From Rhodospirillales bacterium (lineage in GTDB: Bacteria; Pseudomonadota; Alphaproteobacteria; Micavibrionales; Micavibrionaceae), in contig CP060238.1 in the NCBI GenBank assembly GCA_023898765.1, positions 310,001-374,000 of the forward strand: a DNA stretch of 64,000 nt, in the 5' to 3' direction. Below, piece by piece: positions 1-8,880 of this stretch. How positions within the stretch are numbered: the first letter of the stretch is position 1; each line of letters starts with the position of its first letter. Made by a program: the position numbers and the translations under genes. A model generated the notes under the pieces. It ran no database searches, was not told where the DNA came from, and saw only the letters and a program-made list of their open reading frames with translations.

Positions 1-28
1 AAGTTCACTGAGATATGAAAGATCAGAG

Positions 29-361
29 ATGACGAAATCTGAACTCATTCAGAAACTGGCAGAGCGCAATCCTCACCTTTTCCTGCGAGATGTCGAAAAA
101 GTCGTAGATACGGTCTTTGAAGAAATCACGAACGCGCTTGTGAATGATGACCGCGTGGAATTGCGCGGATTCGGGGCCTTTTCGGTTAAACACCGCGATG
201 CCCGCACAGGCCGGAATCCACGGACCGGGGAAACCGTTCATGTTGACTCCAAACGCCTGCCTTTTTTTAAAACCGGCAAAGCGCTCCGCGAAAAGCTGAA
301 TGGAACAACGGACGATTCTCAGGCGGAAGAAGATCCCTTTTATGACAGGGATTCTTTCTAA
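29..361 (+). CDS. ihfB: Integration host factor subunit beta (HU/IHF family)
   Basis: Small DNA-binding and DNA-bending protein of the HU/IHF family. The 110-residue product starts MTKSELIQKL, typical of IHF beta. Its beta-ribbon arm carries RNPRTGE, followed by the family's conserved C-terminal part with PFFKTGKALREKL. In the family, IHF alpha and beta pair to bend DNA sharply and shape nucleoid and promoter architecture. A short acidic tail (about residues 95-110) extends past the usual end of about 94-100 residues. Only 28 bases precede the start, so the promoter lies outside the window. The family is certain; the beta assignment rests on the N-terminus and arm sequence. Confidence 0.93.
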   Translation: MTKSELIQKLAERNPHLFLRDVEKVVDTVFEEITNALVNDDRVELRGFGAFSVKHRDARTGRNPRTGETVHVDSKRLPFFKTGKALREKLNGTTDDSQAEEDPFYDRDSF

Positions 362-385
362 CCTGCCCTTTGGGAATTTAAGCTG

Positions 386-703
386 ATGCTCATACTAAAA
401 TGGATAACTTCCCTGCTGCTTATCATCGCGGCGGTTTTGTTTTCTCTGGCACACCGTCAGGAGGTTTCTTTTACATGGAGCCCTTTTCACGACCCCGCCA
501 ATGTTCCGCTTTATCTCCTTGCTCTCGGCATGGTTGGAATCGGGATTTTTTTAGGCGTTATCGCAACATGGCTCAGCATGGGACGGCTTCGCAAAGACCG
601 CCGGACATTGCGCAAAACGGTTAAGATGCTTGAAAAAGAACTTGGAAAGGCCAACGCGGAAATTTTCAATGGCTCCCTGATTGAAGGACCAAAAGATGAC
701 TGA
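386..703 (+). CDS. LapA-domain inner-membrane protein
   Basis: A 105-residue membrane protein with two hydrophobic segments (about residues 3-21 and 40-62) joined by a short loop. The last third is charged and probably a coiled coil on the cytoplasmic side. This is the architecture of LapA/YciS proteins, which in enterobacteria work with LapB in controlling lipopolysaccharide synthesis. In alphaproteobacteria the same small protein commonly sits between ihfB and pyrF, as here. The stop overlaps the pyrF start by 8 bases, which suggests co-translation. The specific role in this organism is inferred from family and position only. Confidence 0.8.
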   Translation: MLILKWITSLLLIIAAVLFSLAHRQEVSFTWSPFHDPANVPLYLLALGMVGIGIFLGVIATWLSMGRLRKDRRTLRKTVKMLEKELGKANAEIFNGSLIEGPKDD

Positions 704-1388
704 AACCCTGCCAAAAATTTTTTGCGCTATCGATACGCCGGATCTGGATCAGGCCGTCAGTCTTATTCGCGCCCTCTCCGCCGCAGGATGCGGCGTTAAA
801 CTGGGGCTGGAGTTTTTTAGCGCCCACGGCCCGCAAGGAGTGCGCAATATCATGGAAAAATGCGGCCGTCCGCCCGTTTTTCTGGATTTAAAATATCATG
901 ACATTCCGAACACAGTTGCCGGTGCCGTCCGCGCGGCATCTGATCTCGGCGTCGTATATCTGAATGTCCACGCCTCCGGCGGGCTAGAAATGATGCGCGC
1001 CGCCAAAGAAGCCTGTGCGCCCGGCGTACGGCTTCTGGCCGTTACCATCCTGACCAGCCTCGATGAACAGGCTATCGCCAAAATCGGCTATCAGGAAGGC
1101 ATTGAAAGCCGCGTCAGGCAAATGGCCCTTTTAACACAGGAGGCCGGACTGGACGGGATTGTTTGTTCCGCCAGAGAAGTTGCACTGGTCCGAGACGCCT
1201 GCGGCCCCGATTTCATCCTGATGGTCCCCGGAATACGCCCTGCCGGGTCCGACAAGCAAGACCAAAAACGCAGCATGACCCCGCGGGATGCCCTGAGAGA
1301 AGGGGCCACGCATCTTGTGATTGGCCGCCCGATTACACAGGCCGACAATCCGGCGGCGGCGGCGGAAGAAATTTTGAAGAGCCTATGA
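696..1388 (+). CDS. pyrF: Orotidine 5'-phosphate decarboxylase
   Basis: Decarboxylates OMP to UMP, the last step of de novo pyrimidine synthesis; a cytoplasmic TIM-barrel enzyme. The family catalytic D-K-x-x-D array is seen in FLDLKYHDIPNTV, and the phosphate-binding region includes VPGIRPAG and the late VIGRPIT. I chose the ATG at 696 because an AAGGA lies 7 bases upstream; an in-frame TTG at 681 is less likely. The product is 230 residues, a normal length. The gene overlaps lapA by 8 bases and trpF by 4 bases (ATGA), so the string is probably transcribed and translated as a unit. Confidence 0.97.
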   Translation: MTETLPKIFCAIDTPDLDQAVSLIRALSAAGCGVKLGLEFFSAHGPQGVRNIMEKCGRPPVFLDLKYHDIPNTVAGAVRAASDLGVVYLNVHASGGLEMMRAAKEACAPGVRLLAVTILTSLDEQAIAKIGYQEGIESRVRQMALLTQEAGLDGIVCSAREVALVRDACGPDFILMVPGIRPAGSDKQDQKRSMTPRDALREGATHLVIGRPITQADNPAAAAEEILKSL

Positions 1389-2047
1389 CCGATGTTAAAA
1401 TATGCGGAGTGAAAACTCCTGAAGCGCTGACGGCCGCAATAGAAGGCGGCGCGCGCTTTGTCGGGTTCGTCTTTTATCCGCCTTCCCCGCGCTTTATCGA
1501 TCCTTCCGTTGCGGCTTATCTGGCCGGTTTTGTGCCCCAAACCGTCCGGATCGTCGGGCTTTTTGTGGACCCGTCCGACGAGGAACTGGAAAAGGTGCTC
1601 CGGGAGGTTCGCCTTGATATGCTGCAACTTCACGGAAGCGAAAGCCCCGGACGTCTTATGGAGATCAAAAAGAAATTCGGCCTTCCCCTCATCAAAGCCG
1701 TTAAAGTTGCAGCAAAATCCGATCTGGACTGCCTGCCGGGATTTGAAGCATCTGCCGACTGGATTCTCTTTGATGCCAGGGAAAACAAATCCTCTTCAGA
1801 CCTCCCCGGCGGAAACGGCCTGCCCTTCGACTGGACATTGCTGCAGGATTTTTGCAGCAAAAATCCTCCTCAAAAACCATGGATGCTGGCCGGCGGCTTA
1901 ACGGCCGAAAATATACCCACCGCCCTTGAAATTTTGCAACCGGACGCCCTGGATGTTTCCAGCGGCGTTGAATCGGCCGCGGGCGTAAAAGATCCCGACA
2001 AGATCAAACACTTCTTGAAACTTGCACTGGGCGAAGATTGGCGCTAG
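1385..2047 (+). CDS. trpF: Phosphoribosylanthranilate isomerase
   Basis: Isomerises N-(5-phosphoribosyl)anthranilate to CdRP in tryptophan synthesis. The 220-residue TIM barrel begins MTDVKICGVKTPEAL, with the family KICG motif holding the catalytic cysteine, and ends with LDVSSGVES, a phosphate-binding loop. The general-acid aspartate lies in the FVDPSDEE region. The start ATG overlaps the pyrF stop as ATGA, so the longer upstream open frame is not the real N-terminus. trpB follows 9 bases later, giving the order trpF-trpB-trpA that is common in alphaproteobacteria. Confidence 0.97.
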   Translation: MTDVKICGVKTPEALTAAIEGGARFVGFVFYPPSPRFIDPSVAAYLAGFVPQTVRIVGLFVDPSDEELEKVLREVRLDMLQLHGSESPGRLMEIKKKFGLPLIKAVKVAAKSDLDCLPGFEASADWILFDARENKSSSDLPGGNGLPFDWTLLQDFCSKNPPQKPWMLAGGLTAENIPTALEILQPDALDVSSGVESAAGVKDPDKIKHFLKLALGEDWR

Positions 2048-2056
2048 TACAAAATC

Positions 2057-3289
2057 ATGCTTGAAAATATTTACATGACCCATCCTGCGAACTCCCTGCG
2101 TGCCGGTCCGGACGACAAAGGCCATTTCGGACCTTATGGCGGGCGTTATGTTGCCGAAACCCTTATGCCGCTTATCCTCGAGGTAGAGCAGGCCTATAAA
2201 GAGGCCCGGTCCGACGGACGGTTCTGGGACGAATTTAAAAAACTGGCACAGGATTATATCGGCCGTCCCAGCCCGCTTTACTTCGCCGAAGCCGCCACAC
2301 GGCACTTTGGCGGCGCCAGAATTTATCTCAAACGCGATGAACTGAACCACACCGGCGCGCATAAAATCAATCATTGCCTCGGGCAAATCCTTGTGGCCCG
2401 CCGGATGGGCAAAACCCGTATCATCGCCGAAACCGGCGCAGGGCAGCACGGAGTCGCAACGGCAACCGTTTGCGCCCTGTTTGACATGCCCTGCACCGTC
2501 TTTATGGGCGCGCAGGACATAGAGCGGCAAAAGCCGAATGTGTTCCGCATGAAGCTTCTGGGCGCCGAAGTTGTGCCGGTCACTTCCGGTTCATCCACGC
2601 TGAAAGACGCCATGAACGAAGCCTTGCGCTACTGGGTCGGAAACGTCCATGACACTTATTACCTGATCGGGACGGTGGCAGGACCGCACCCCTATCCTGA
2701 AATGGTGCGGGATTTTCAGTCTGTCATCGGACAGGAAGTCCGCGACCAGATCATGGAGAAAGAGGGCCGCATGCCCGACAGCCTTGTGGCCTGTATCGGC
2801 GGCGGGTCAAATGCGATGGGCCTGTTTCACCCGTTTCTGGACGACCCGGATACGCGCATGATCGGCGTGGAAGCCGGCGGCCACGGCGTAGACACGGACA
2901 AGCATGCGGCAAGCCTGACCGGCGGCAAGACGGGCGTTTTGCACGGCATGAAAAGCTATTTCCTGCAAAACGATGACGGCCAGATTACCGAAGCCCACTC
3001 GATTTCCGCCGGACTGGATTATCCGGGCATCGGCCCGGAGCATGCCTGGCTGCATGATATGAAGCGCATCGAATATGTCTGCGTTACGGACGATGAGGCG
3101 CTGGAAGCTTTTCAGCTTCTATCGAAGCTGGAAGGGATTATTCCGGCGCTGGAACCTTCCCATGCATTCGCGCATGTCGCCAAAATCGCCTCCGGCCTGC
3201 CAAAAGACCATTTAATGGTGATGAATCTTTGCGGTCGCGGAGACAAGGACATCTTTACCGTGGCGGAAAAACTGGGGATGAAAATATGA
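2057..3289 (+). CDS. trpB: Tryptophan synthase beta chain
   Basis: PLP enzyme that joins indole and serine to make tryptophan, acting as the beta subunit of the alpha2-beta2 complex. The PLP lysine is in ELNHTGAHKINH (near residue 97), the catalytic glutamate region is ETGAGQHG, and the PLP phosphate-binding loop is CIGGGSNA. The 410-residue product is close to the usual 397-406; a second in-frame ATG at 2075 would give 404 residues and may be the true start, since neither ATG has a strong ribosome-binding site. It overlaps trpA by 4 bases. Confidence 0.97.
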   Translation: MLENIYMTHPANSLRAGPDDKGHFGPYGGRYVAETLMPLILEVEQAYKEARSDGRFWDEFKKLAQDYIGRPSPLYFAEAATRHFGGARIYLKRDELNHTGAHKINHCLGQILVARRMGKTRIIAETGAGQHGVATATVCALFDMPCTVFMGAQDIERQKPNVFRMKLLGAEVVPVTSGSSTLKDAMNEALRYWVGNVHDTYYLIGTVAGPHPYPEMVRDFQSVIGQEVRDQIMEKEGRMPDSLVACIGGGSNAMGLFHPFLDDPDTRMIGVEAGGHGVDTDKHAASLTGGKTGVLHGMKSYFLQNDDGQITEAHSISAGLDYPGIGPEHAWLHDMKRIEYVCVTDDEALEAFQLLSKLEGIIPALEPSHAFAHVAKIASGLPKDHLMVMNLCGRGDKDIFTVAEKLGMKI

Positions 3290-4080
3290 ACCGGATTGAA
3301 GCCCGCTTTAACAAACTGAAAGAAGAAGGCCGCAAGGCCCTTGTGACCTTTATAACGGCCGGCGACCCGGACGCAAAAAAAAGTCTGTCCGTTTTAAAAA
3401 AACTGCCTGAATCGGGAGCAGACTTTATAGAAATAGGGATGCCTTTTTCCGATCCCATGGCGGACGGACCCGCCATTCAGGCCAGTTCCCTGCGGGCTCT
3501 GCAAAACGGCATGACCCTGAAGAACACACTGGAATTGCTGCAGCAATTTCGCACAGGGGATACAAAAACGCCCGTCATCCTTATGGGGTATTTTAATCCT
3601 GTTCTGGCGTATGGCATTGAGAATTTTGTGACAGACGCCGTACAATCCGGTGCGGACGGCCTGATTATCGTAGACCTGCCGCCGGAAGAAGCGCAGGAGC
3701 TTCAAGGACCCGCCGATGAAGAGGGGCTTTGCCTCATCCGGCTTGTGACCCCAACAACGGATGAACGGCGTCTTGAAAAAATTCTGGAGGGGGCAAGCGG
3801 CTTCCTTTATTACGTCTCTATCACTGGCATTACGGGAACAAAATCCGCGAATGTGCAGGATGTGGACGCCCATATTCAGCGCATTAAAAAACAGACCAAT
3901 CTTCCCGTTCTCGTCGGGTTTGGAATCAAAACGCCGGAAGATGCAGGAAAAATGGCCGACATCGCCGACGGTGTCGTGGTGGGATCGGCGATTGTCGAAA
4001 ATATGCAGAAAAATCAAAACGATAACAATCTTTCCGTCAAAATTTCGGATCAGGTCAAAAAGCTGTCCGCCGCCCTTTAG
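3286..4080 (+). CDS. trpA: Tryptophan synthase alpha chain
   Basis: Cleaves indole-3-glycerol phosphate to indole and glyceraldehyde-3-phosphate, passing indole to TrpB through the inter-subunit tunnel. The 264-residue TIM barrel contains the catalytic glutamate in FIEIGMPFSDPMADGP and the catalytic aspartate in IIVDLPPEE, with the phosphate-binding VGFGIKTPEDA near the end. The start ATG overlaps the trpB stop (ATGA), so the longer open frame upstream is discarded. trpA ends directly before a promoter-like sequence for accD, which suggests the tryptophan genes can be read separately from accD-folC. Confidence 0.97.
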   Translation: MNRIEARFNKLKEEGRKALVTFITAGDPDAKKSLSVLKKLPESGADFIEIGMPFSDPMADGPAIQASSLRALQNGMTLKNTLELLQQFRTGDTKTPVILMGYFNPVLAYGIENFVTDAVQSGADGLIIVDLPPEEAQELQGPADEEGLCLIRLVTPTTDERRLEKILEGASGFLYYVSITGITGTKSANVQDVDAHIQRIKKQTNLPVLVGFGIKTPEDAGKMADIADGVVVGSAIVENMQKNQNDNNLSVKISDQVKKLSAAL

Positions 4081-4081
4081 C

Positions 4082-4111
4082 TTGACAAAAAACCCCCGAT
4101 CGGAGCATATA
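4082..4111 (+). promoter_or_regulatory. Probable sigma-70-type promoter for accD-folC
   Basis: A perfect TTGACA sits two bases after the trpA stop, followed 18 bases later by CATATA. A start site about 7 bases beyond this -10 element would fall at or next to the accD ATG at 4119. There is no Shine-Dalgarno sequence between the -10 element and the ATG, so the accD message may be leaderless. The -10 match is imperfect, and this is a reading by eye. Confidence 0.5.
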
Positions 4112-4118
4112 GCGCCCT

Positions 4119-5063
4119 ATGAACTGGCTTTCAAATTTTATACGCCCGCGTATCCGCTCCATTGTCGGAGACCAGAAAGAGATGCCGGACAATCTCTGGC
4201 AGAAATGCGAATCCTGCGAAGGCATGCTCTTCCACAAGGAGCTCACGGCCAATTTAAATGTCTGTTACCATTGTGGACACCATATGTTTATTCCGGTGCG
4301 CCAGCGTCTGGAGCTTCTCTTTGATGAAGGAAAATTCGAAAAAATCGTCCTGCCCAAGGTTCCGCAGGACCCCTTAGGCTTTAAGGACAAGAAAAAATAT
4401 GCGGACCGCCTGAAAGACACCCGCAACAAGACCAAGGAGAAGGACGCGCTGGTCATTGGAAAAGGCACCATAAACGGCCAAAATACGGTCATCGCGGCGT
4501 TCAACTTCAGCTTTATGGGCGGCTCCATGGGAACGGCTGTCGGCGAGGGCATCGTAAAAGCCGCGGAAAGAGCCGTGGAAAGCAACGCCGCCCTTATTAT
4601 CATCCCGGCTTCCGGCGGCGCACGGATGCAGGAAGGCATGCTCTCCCTGATGCAGATGCCCCGCACAATCATTGCCGTGGATATGGTAAAAGAAGCAGGG
4701 TTGCCTTATATCGTCCTGCTTACCAACCCGACAACCGGCGGTGTCAGCGCTTCCTTTGCCATGGTGGGAGATATTCACGTTTCCGAACCGGGCGCCACCA
4801 TCGGCTTTGCCGGACGCCGCGTGATCGAGGAAACGGTTCACGAAACCCTGCCCGAAAATTTCCAGACCGCCGAATATCTTCTGGATCACGGCGTTGTGGA
4901 TATCGTCTGCCCGCGCCATGACCTGCCGGAGACGCTCGGACGAATCCTGGACCTTTTGATGGCGCCTTCCAAAAAACAAAAAGGCGCTGCAGCAAACGGA
5001 AAAAACAATACCAAAAAGAAAAATAACGGCTCAGCCGGACAAAAGAAAAGTGCCGGACGCTAA
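4119..5063 (+). CDS. accD: Acetyl-CoA carboxylase carboxyltransferase subunit beta
   Basis: Beta half of the carboxyltransferase that makes malonyl-CoA, the first committed step in fatty-acid synthesis. An N-terminal four-cysteine zinc ribbon (CESC near residue 28 and CYHC near residue 48) is followed by the crotonase-fold core with ASGGARMQEG and NPTTGGVSASFA. The last 35 or so residues are lysine- and asparagine-rich, probably disordered and dispensable. Its stop overlaps the folC start by 14 bases; accD-folC pairing is a standard arrangement. No ribosome-binding site precedes the ATG, in line with the leaderless promoter proposed just upstream. Confidence 0.97.
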   Translation: MNWLSNFIRPRIRSIVGDQKEMPDNLWQKCESCEGMLFHKELTANLNVCYHCGHHMFIPVRQRLELLFDEGKFEKIVLPKVPQDPLGFKDKKKYADRLKDTRNKTKEKDALVIGKGTINGQNTVIAAFNFSFMGGSMGTAVGEGIVKAAERAVESNAALIIIPASGGARMQEGMLSLMQMPRTIIAVDMVKEAGLPYIVLLTNPTTGGVSASFAMVGDIHVSEPGATIGFAGRRVIEETVHETLPENFQTAEYLLDHGVVDIVCPRHDLPETLGRILDLLMAPSKKQKGAAANGKNNTKKKNNGSAGQKKSAGR

Positions 5064-6399
5064 TCCTGCCCTTATAACCCCCGAAGCACGTCTGGAAGAA
5101 CTGCTTCGGACACTCTATCGCTTTTACGATCAGGAAATAGACATGTCTCTGGACCGCATCAAGCGGTTCATGCACCGAATAAATGACCCGCAATTGCACC
5201 TTCCCCCCGTGGTTCATGTGGCCGGTACAAACGGAAAAGGCTCAACAATTGCAACGCTTCGGGCACTTCTGGAAGCCGGAGGGAACAAGGTTCATGTTGC
5301 CACGTCCCCGCATCTGGTTCATGCGACAGAGCGCATCCGTCTGGCCGGAAACCTTATTTCCACGACCAATCTTGTTGCCGTTTTAGAAGAATGTCTTGCA
5401 GCAAATGAAGAAGAGCCTATCACTTTTTTCGAACTTTTCATGGCCGCCACTTTCCTTGCTTTTTCAAGGGTTCCCGCCGATTTTTGCCTGCTGGAAACGG
5501 GATTGGGAGGGCGGCTGGATGCCTCCAATATTGTGCCCGATCCGGTCTGCACCGTCATCACCACGCTCTCGAAAGACCATCAGGAATTCCTGGGAAAGTC
5601 CCTGCAACAAATTGCCGCGGAAAAAGCCGGCATCATGAAACCGGGCGTCCCCTGCATTATTGGAAAACAGACAGAAGAAGCTCTGGCCGCCGGCGTCATG
5701 GATGTTTTCCACAATATATCCTCAAGCCTGTCCCCAGAGGCGCCGCTCTTCCGTTTCGGGTCCGAATGGTCCATTGAACCTGAAAAAGACCGGATGCGTT
5801 TTACGTTCAACGGCCAGTCTGTCTTACTGCCTCTCCCTGTTCTCAAGGGCCGGCACCAGATTTACAATACAGGCGCAGCTCTCGCAGCATTGAAGATCAT
5901 CGAAACGAAACAGACCGGTCCAGAAATTTTATCCACCGCTCTGGAAAAAGTGACATGGCCCGGACGGTTGGAACGTTTGGAACACGGGCCCTTGATAAAA
6001 AAATTGCCGCCGGAGTGGGAACTCTGGATTGACGGCGGCCACAATGATAGTGCGGGTCACGCTTTGGCGGAGCAGGCGCAGGAATGGGCCGCGCAGGACG
6101 GCAAACCCCTTCATTTAATCGTTGCAATGGTGACCCGGAAAGACCCGCAGGGCTTTCTGGCGCCCCTTCAGCCTTACACGCAAAGTCTTACGCTGACGGA
6201 AATCCCGAACGAAAAAAGCAGCTTTTCCAGCGACGCCCTCTTTGAAAGGGCCCTGCCTCTCGGGTTTCAAAAGGTGCATCATGCAAAAACCGTTGAAGAC
6301 GCCCTCTCCGGCATTCTGAGCGCCGAAAAATTTCCCCCGGGACGGATCCTGATAACAGGTTCCCTCTATCTTCTGGGCCATATTCTCTCAAAGCCATAG
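5050..6399 (+). CDS. folC: Bifunctional folylpolyglutamate synthase / dihydrofolate synthase
   Basis: ATP-dependent Mur-ligase-type enzyme that adds glutamate to dihydropteroate and to reduced folates. The P-loop VAGTNGKGST is near residues 57-66, the family LETGLGGRLDATN-like signature appears as ETGLGGRLDASN, and LSKDH holds the region of the carbamylated lysine. The C-terminal ligase domain has WIDGGHNDSA. The start is a GTG inside the end of accD. Length (449 residues) is typical. It ends about 70 bases before the chvI start, with no clear terminator between them. Confidence 0.96.
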   Translation: MPDANPALITPEARLEELLRTLYRFYDQEIDMSLDRIKRFMHRINDPQLHLPPVVHVAGTNGKGSTIATLRALLEAGGNKVHVATSPHLVHATERIRLAGNLISTTNLVAVLEECLAANEEEPITFFELFMAATFLAFSRVPADFCLLETGLGGRLDASNIVPDPVCTVITTLSKDHQEFLGKSLQQIAAEKAGIMKPGVPCIIGKQTEEALAAGVMDVFHNISSSLSPEAPLFRFGSEWSIEPEKDRMRFTFNGQSVLLPLPVLKGRHQIYNTGAALAALKIIETKQTGPEILSTALEKVTWPGRLERLEHGPLIKKLPPEWELWIDGGHNDSAGHALAEQAQEWAAQDGKPLHLIVAMVTRKDPQGFLAPLQPYTQSLTLTEIPNEKSSFSSDALFERALPLGFQKVHHAKTVEDALSGILSAEKFPPGRILITGSLYLLGHILSKP

Positions 6400-6470
6400 C
6401 TTTGCCCTTTTTCTGCCTTGAAAGAGCAGCTTTTGCGCTCTAATCCTATTTGGGGTACAAAGGAGAGGCT

Positions 6471-7178
6471 ATGACACAAAATATTGCACTTGTTGACGAT
6501 GACCGGAATATCCTGACCTCCGTTTCGATGGCCCTCGAAGCGGAAGGGTTTAACGTCAAAACCTACAGTGACGGCGAGGAAGGCCTGAAAGGTATTTCGG
6601 AGAACACCCCGGATCTGGTGGTCCTGGACATCAAGATGCCCCGGATGGACGGCATGGAGGTTTTATCCAAATTGCGCGAACACTCTTCCATTCCCGTCAT
6701 TTTCCTGACCTCGAAAGACGACGAGGTCGATCAGGTGATCGGCCTGCGTATGGGCGCGGACGACTACATTACAAAACCGTTTTCCCAGCGGCTGTTGATT
6801 GAGCGCATTCGCACGCTTTTACGCCGACAGGAGCTTATGGGAAGCGCGCAGAACAAGCCGGAAGAAAATAGCGAAAAAATAACGGTTCGCGGGAATTTAA
6901 CGCTGGATGACGACCGCCACCTGTGCGCCTGGAAAGGAGAGCCCGTGAACCTGACCGTAACGGAATATCTTCTCGTCAAATCACTGGCACAGCGGCCCGG
7001 TCATGTAAAAAACAGGGACCAGTTGATTGATATGGCGTATGGTGAGAATATCTATGTAGATGACAGAACGATCGACTCCCATATCAAACGGGTCCGGAAA
7101 AAATTCAAAGCCCTCGACCCCGAATTCGACCACATCGAAACCCTCTACGGAATCGGGTATCGGTATAAGGACGCTTAA
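6471..7178 (+). CDS. chvI: Two-component response regulator, ChvI type
   Basis: OmpR-family transcription regulator of 235 residues. The receiver domain has the acidic pair in ALVDDDRN, the phospho-acceptor Asp near residue 53 (VVLDIKMP) and the conserved lysine in YITKPF. The C-terminal winged helix ends in YGIGYRYK. The N-terminus closely resembles ChvI of rhizobia and Caulobacter, where the ChvG-ChvI pair responds to acid and cell-envelope stress. AAGGAG lies 5 bases before the ATG, which favours this start over an upstream TTG at 6450. The chvG-like kinase gene follows at once, and rapZ and ahcY lie downstream in the usual order. Confidence 0.92.
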   Translation: MTQNIALVDDDRNILTSVSMALEAEGFNVKTYSDGEEGLKGISENTPDLVVLDIKMPRMDGMEVLSKLREHSSIPVIFLTSKDDEVDQVIGLRMGADDYITKPFSQRLLIERIRTLLRRQELMGSAQNKPEENSEKITVRGNLTLDDDRHLCAWKGEPVNLTVTEYLLVKSLAQRPGHVKNRDQLIDMAYGENIYVDDRTIDSHIKRVRKKFKALDPEFDHIETLYGIGYRYKDA

Positions 7179-7242
7179 AAGCCTTCCTGCGCGGCTCTTC
7201 AGGCCGCGCAAGCCGACGCGCTGGCACAGCAACAGCGACCAG

Positions 7243-8880
7243 ATGAGCGGCCTGTCGACCAAAATTCTGGCCGTGAATATCATCGCCATTATGATTCTGG
7301 GCCTCGGGGTCCTTTATCTGGGCGAGTACACCGACAGCCTGATTGAAGGCGAGCTTGATTCCATGCGCTCCGAAGCCCGTCTTTTTGCCGGCGCGATTTC
7401 CGAGGGCGCGGTCCGTCCGGTGTTTCAAATTTCGCCGATTCCTTTCGAGGACCCGCTTGCCACCGAAGCCATCAAACCCGAACTCGCCCGCCGGATGGTG
7501 CGGAGGCTGGGCGAAATCGGTAAAAGCCGCGTCCGGCTCTTTAGCATAGACGGGGTCGTTTTAAGCGATTCGCACAGGCTTACCGGTCCCGGCGGTTCCG
7601 GCGATATTGTACAGATGGAGCCCCTTGGCCCCGTCCAGCCCCCTCTGACCTTCGATTCTCTTTTTGCCCAATCCGCCACGCGTTTTCTGGACCTGATTCC
7701 GATGAAAACGCGGCTGCCTTCTTATCCGGAAAGGATAACGACCGACTTTTTCTATTTTCCGGATACGCAGGCCGCCCTGTCCGGCACCGTGACCTCCACC
7801 GCCTGGTATAAGGAAAACGGGCACATTATCCTCACGGCAGCCGCGCCCATACAGAAAATCAAACAAGTGATGGGGGTTACACTCCTGATTCGAGACGGCA
7901 CCGAGCTGGAGCGATCTATCGCGGACGTACGGGTCAATGTTTTCCGCGTTTTTCTAGGCTCGCTGGGCATTACCGTCATGCTTTCGATTTACCTGTCCGG
8001 CCTTATCACCAAGCCTTTGCAACGTCTGGCGCGCGCGGCCGAATCTATCCGGCGGGGCAAGGGCCGCGATATCGAAATCCCGGATATGAGCGGGCGGAAT
8101 GATGAAATCGGGGAGCTTTCCATTGCCCTGCACGATATGACGCAAGCCTTGTGGGACCGTATGGATACGATCGAGCGCTTTGCCGCCGACGTGTCCCACG
8201 AAATTAAAAACCCCCTGACAAGCCTGCGCAGTGCGGTAGAAACGGCCCGCCGTGTGGATAACGACGAAAGCCGTAAGAAACTTATGGATATTATCCAGCA
8301 TGATGTGAAACGTCTGGACCGCCTTATTACCGATATTTCGAGCGCCTCGCGTCTTGATGCGGAGTTGAGCCGCGAAGAGATGCAAGAGGTCGATCTTGTG
8401 GCCCTTTTATATTCTCTGCGCGACGCCTACAAAAAACCCCTCAGCCGCACAAAGGAAGGCGACTCTTCCGATGAGGATACCAGTATCCGTCTGGATTTCG
8501 CCGAAAACACGAAAATTCTGGTCCGTGGAAATGAGGATCGCCTGGCGCAGGTGTTTGGCAATCTTTTGACAAACGCCCTGTCTTTTTCCCCCGAAGACGG
8601 GACGGTCGATGTGCATATCCTTGAAGAGAACGGCCAAATCCTGATTCGGGTGGAAGACCAGGGTCCGGGTATTCCGGAAAACAAGATAGAGACTATTTTT
8701 GAGCGTTTTTACACGGAAAGGCCGAATCACGAGGATTACGGCGCACATTCCGGTCTGGGGCTGTCCATCTCGCGCCAGATTATCGAAGCGCATGACGGAC
8801 GCATCTGGGCCCAAAATCTTTACAACGACGCAGGGGAAATAACAGGGGCACGCTTTAATATTGTGTTGAACGCCGCGTGA
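7243..8880 (+). CDS. chvG: Sensor histidine kinase, ChvG type
   Basis: Inner-membrane kinase partner of ChvI. Seen in order: a transmembrane helix at the N-terminus, a periplasmic sensor region of about 200 residues, a second helix (around VFLGSLGITVMLSIYLSGL), a HAMP linker, a HisKA domain with the phospho-acceptor His near residue 319 (ADVSHEIKNPL), and an ATPase domain with NLLTNAL, DQGPGIP and GLGLSIS. The start is uncertain: homologues carry an arginine-rich segment before the first helix, and that segment is readable here back to about 7156 without an ATG, GTG or TTG. The chosen ATG has no strong ribosome-binding site. The stop overlaps rapZ by 4 bases. Confidence 0.88.
   Translation: MSGLSTKILAVNIIAIMILGLGVLYLGEYTDSLIEGELDSMRSEARLFAGAISEGAVRPVFQISPIPFEDPLATEAIKPELARRMVRRLGEIGKSRVRLFSIDGVVLSDSHRLTGPGGSGDIVQMEPLGPVQPPLTFDSLFAQSATRFLDLIPMKTRLPSYPERITTDFFYFPDTQAALSGTVTSTAWYKENGHIILTAAAPIQKIKQVMGVTLLIRDGTELERSIADVRVNVFRVFLGSLGITVMLSIYLSGLITKPLQRLARAAESIRRGKGRDIEIPDMSGRNDEIGELSIALHDMTQALWDRMDTIERFAADVSHEIKNPLTSLRSAVETARRVDNDESRKKLMDIIQHDVKRLDRLITDISSASRLDAELSREEMQEVDLVALLYSLRDAYKKPLSRTKEGDSSDEDTSIRLDFAENTKILVRGNEDRLAQVFGNLLTNALSFSPEDGTVDVHILEENGQILIRVEDQGPGIPENKIETIFERFYTERPNHEDYGAHSGLGLSISRQIIEAHDGRIWAQNLYNDAGEITGARFNIVLNAA

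Noticed and set aside
6424..6444. Hairpin AGAGC...GCTCT after folC
   Set aside because: Only five to six pairs and no T run follow, so I do not call a terminator.
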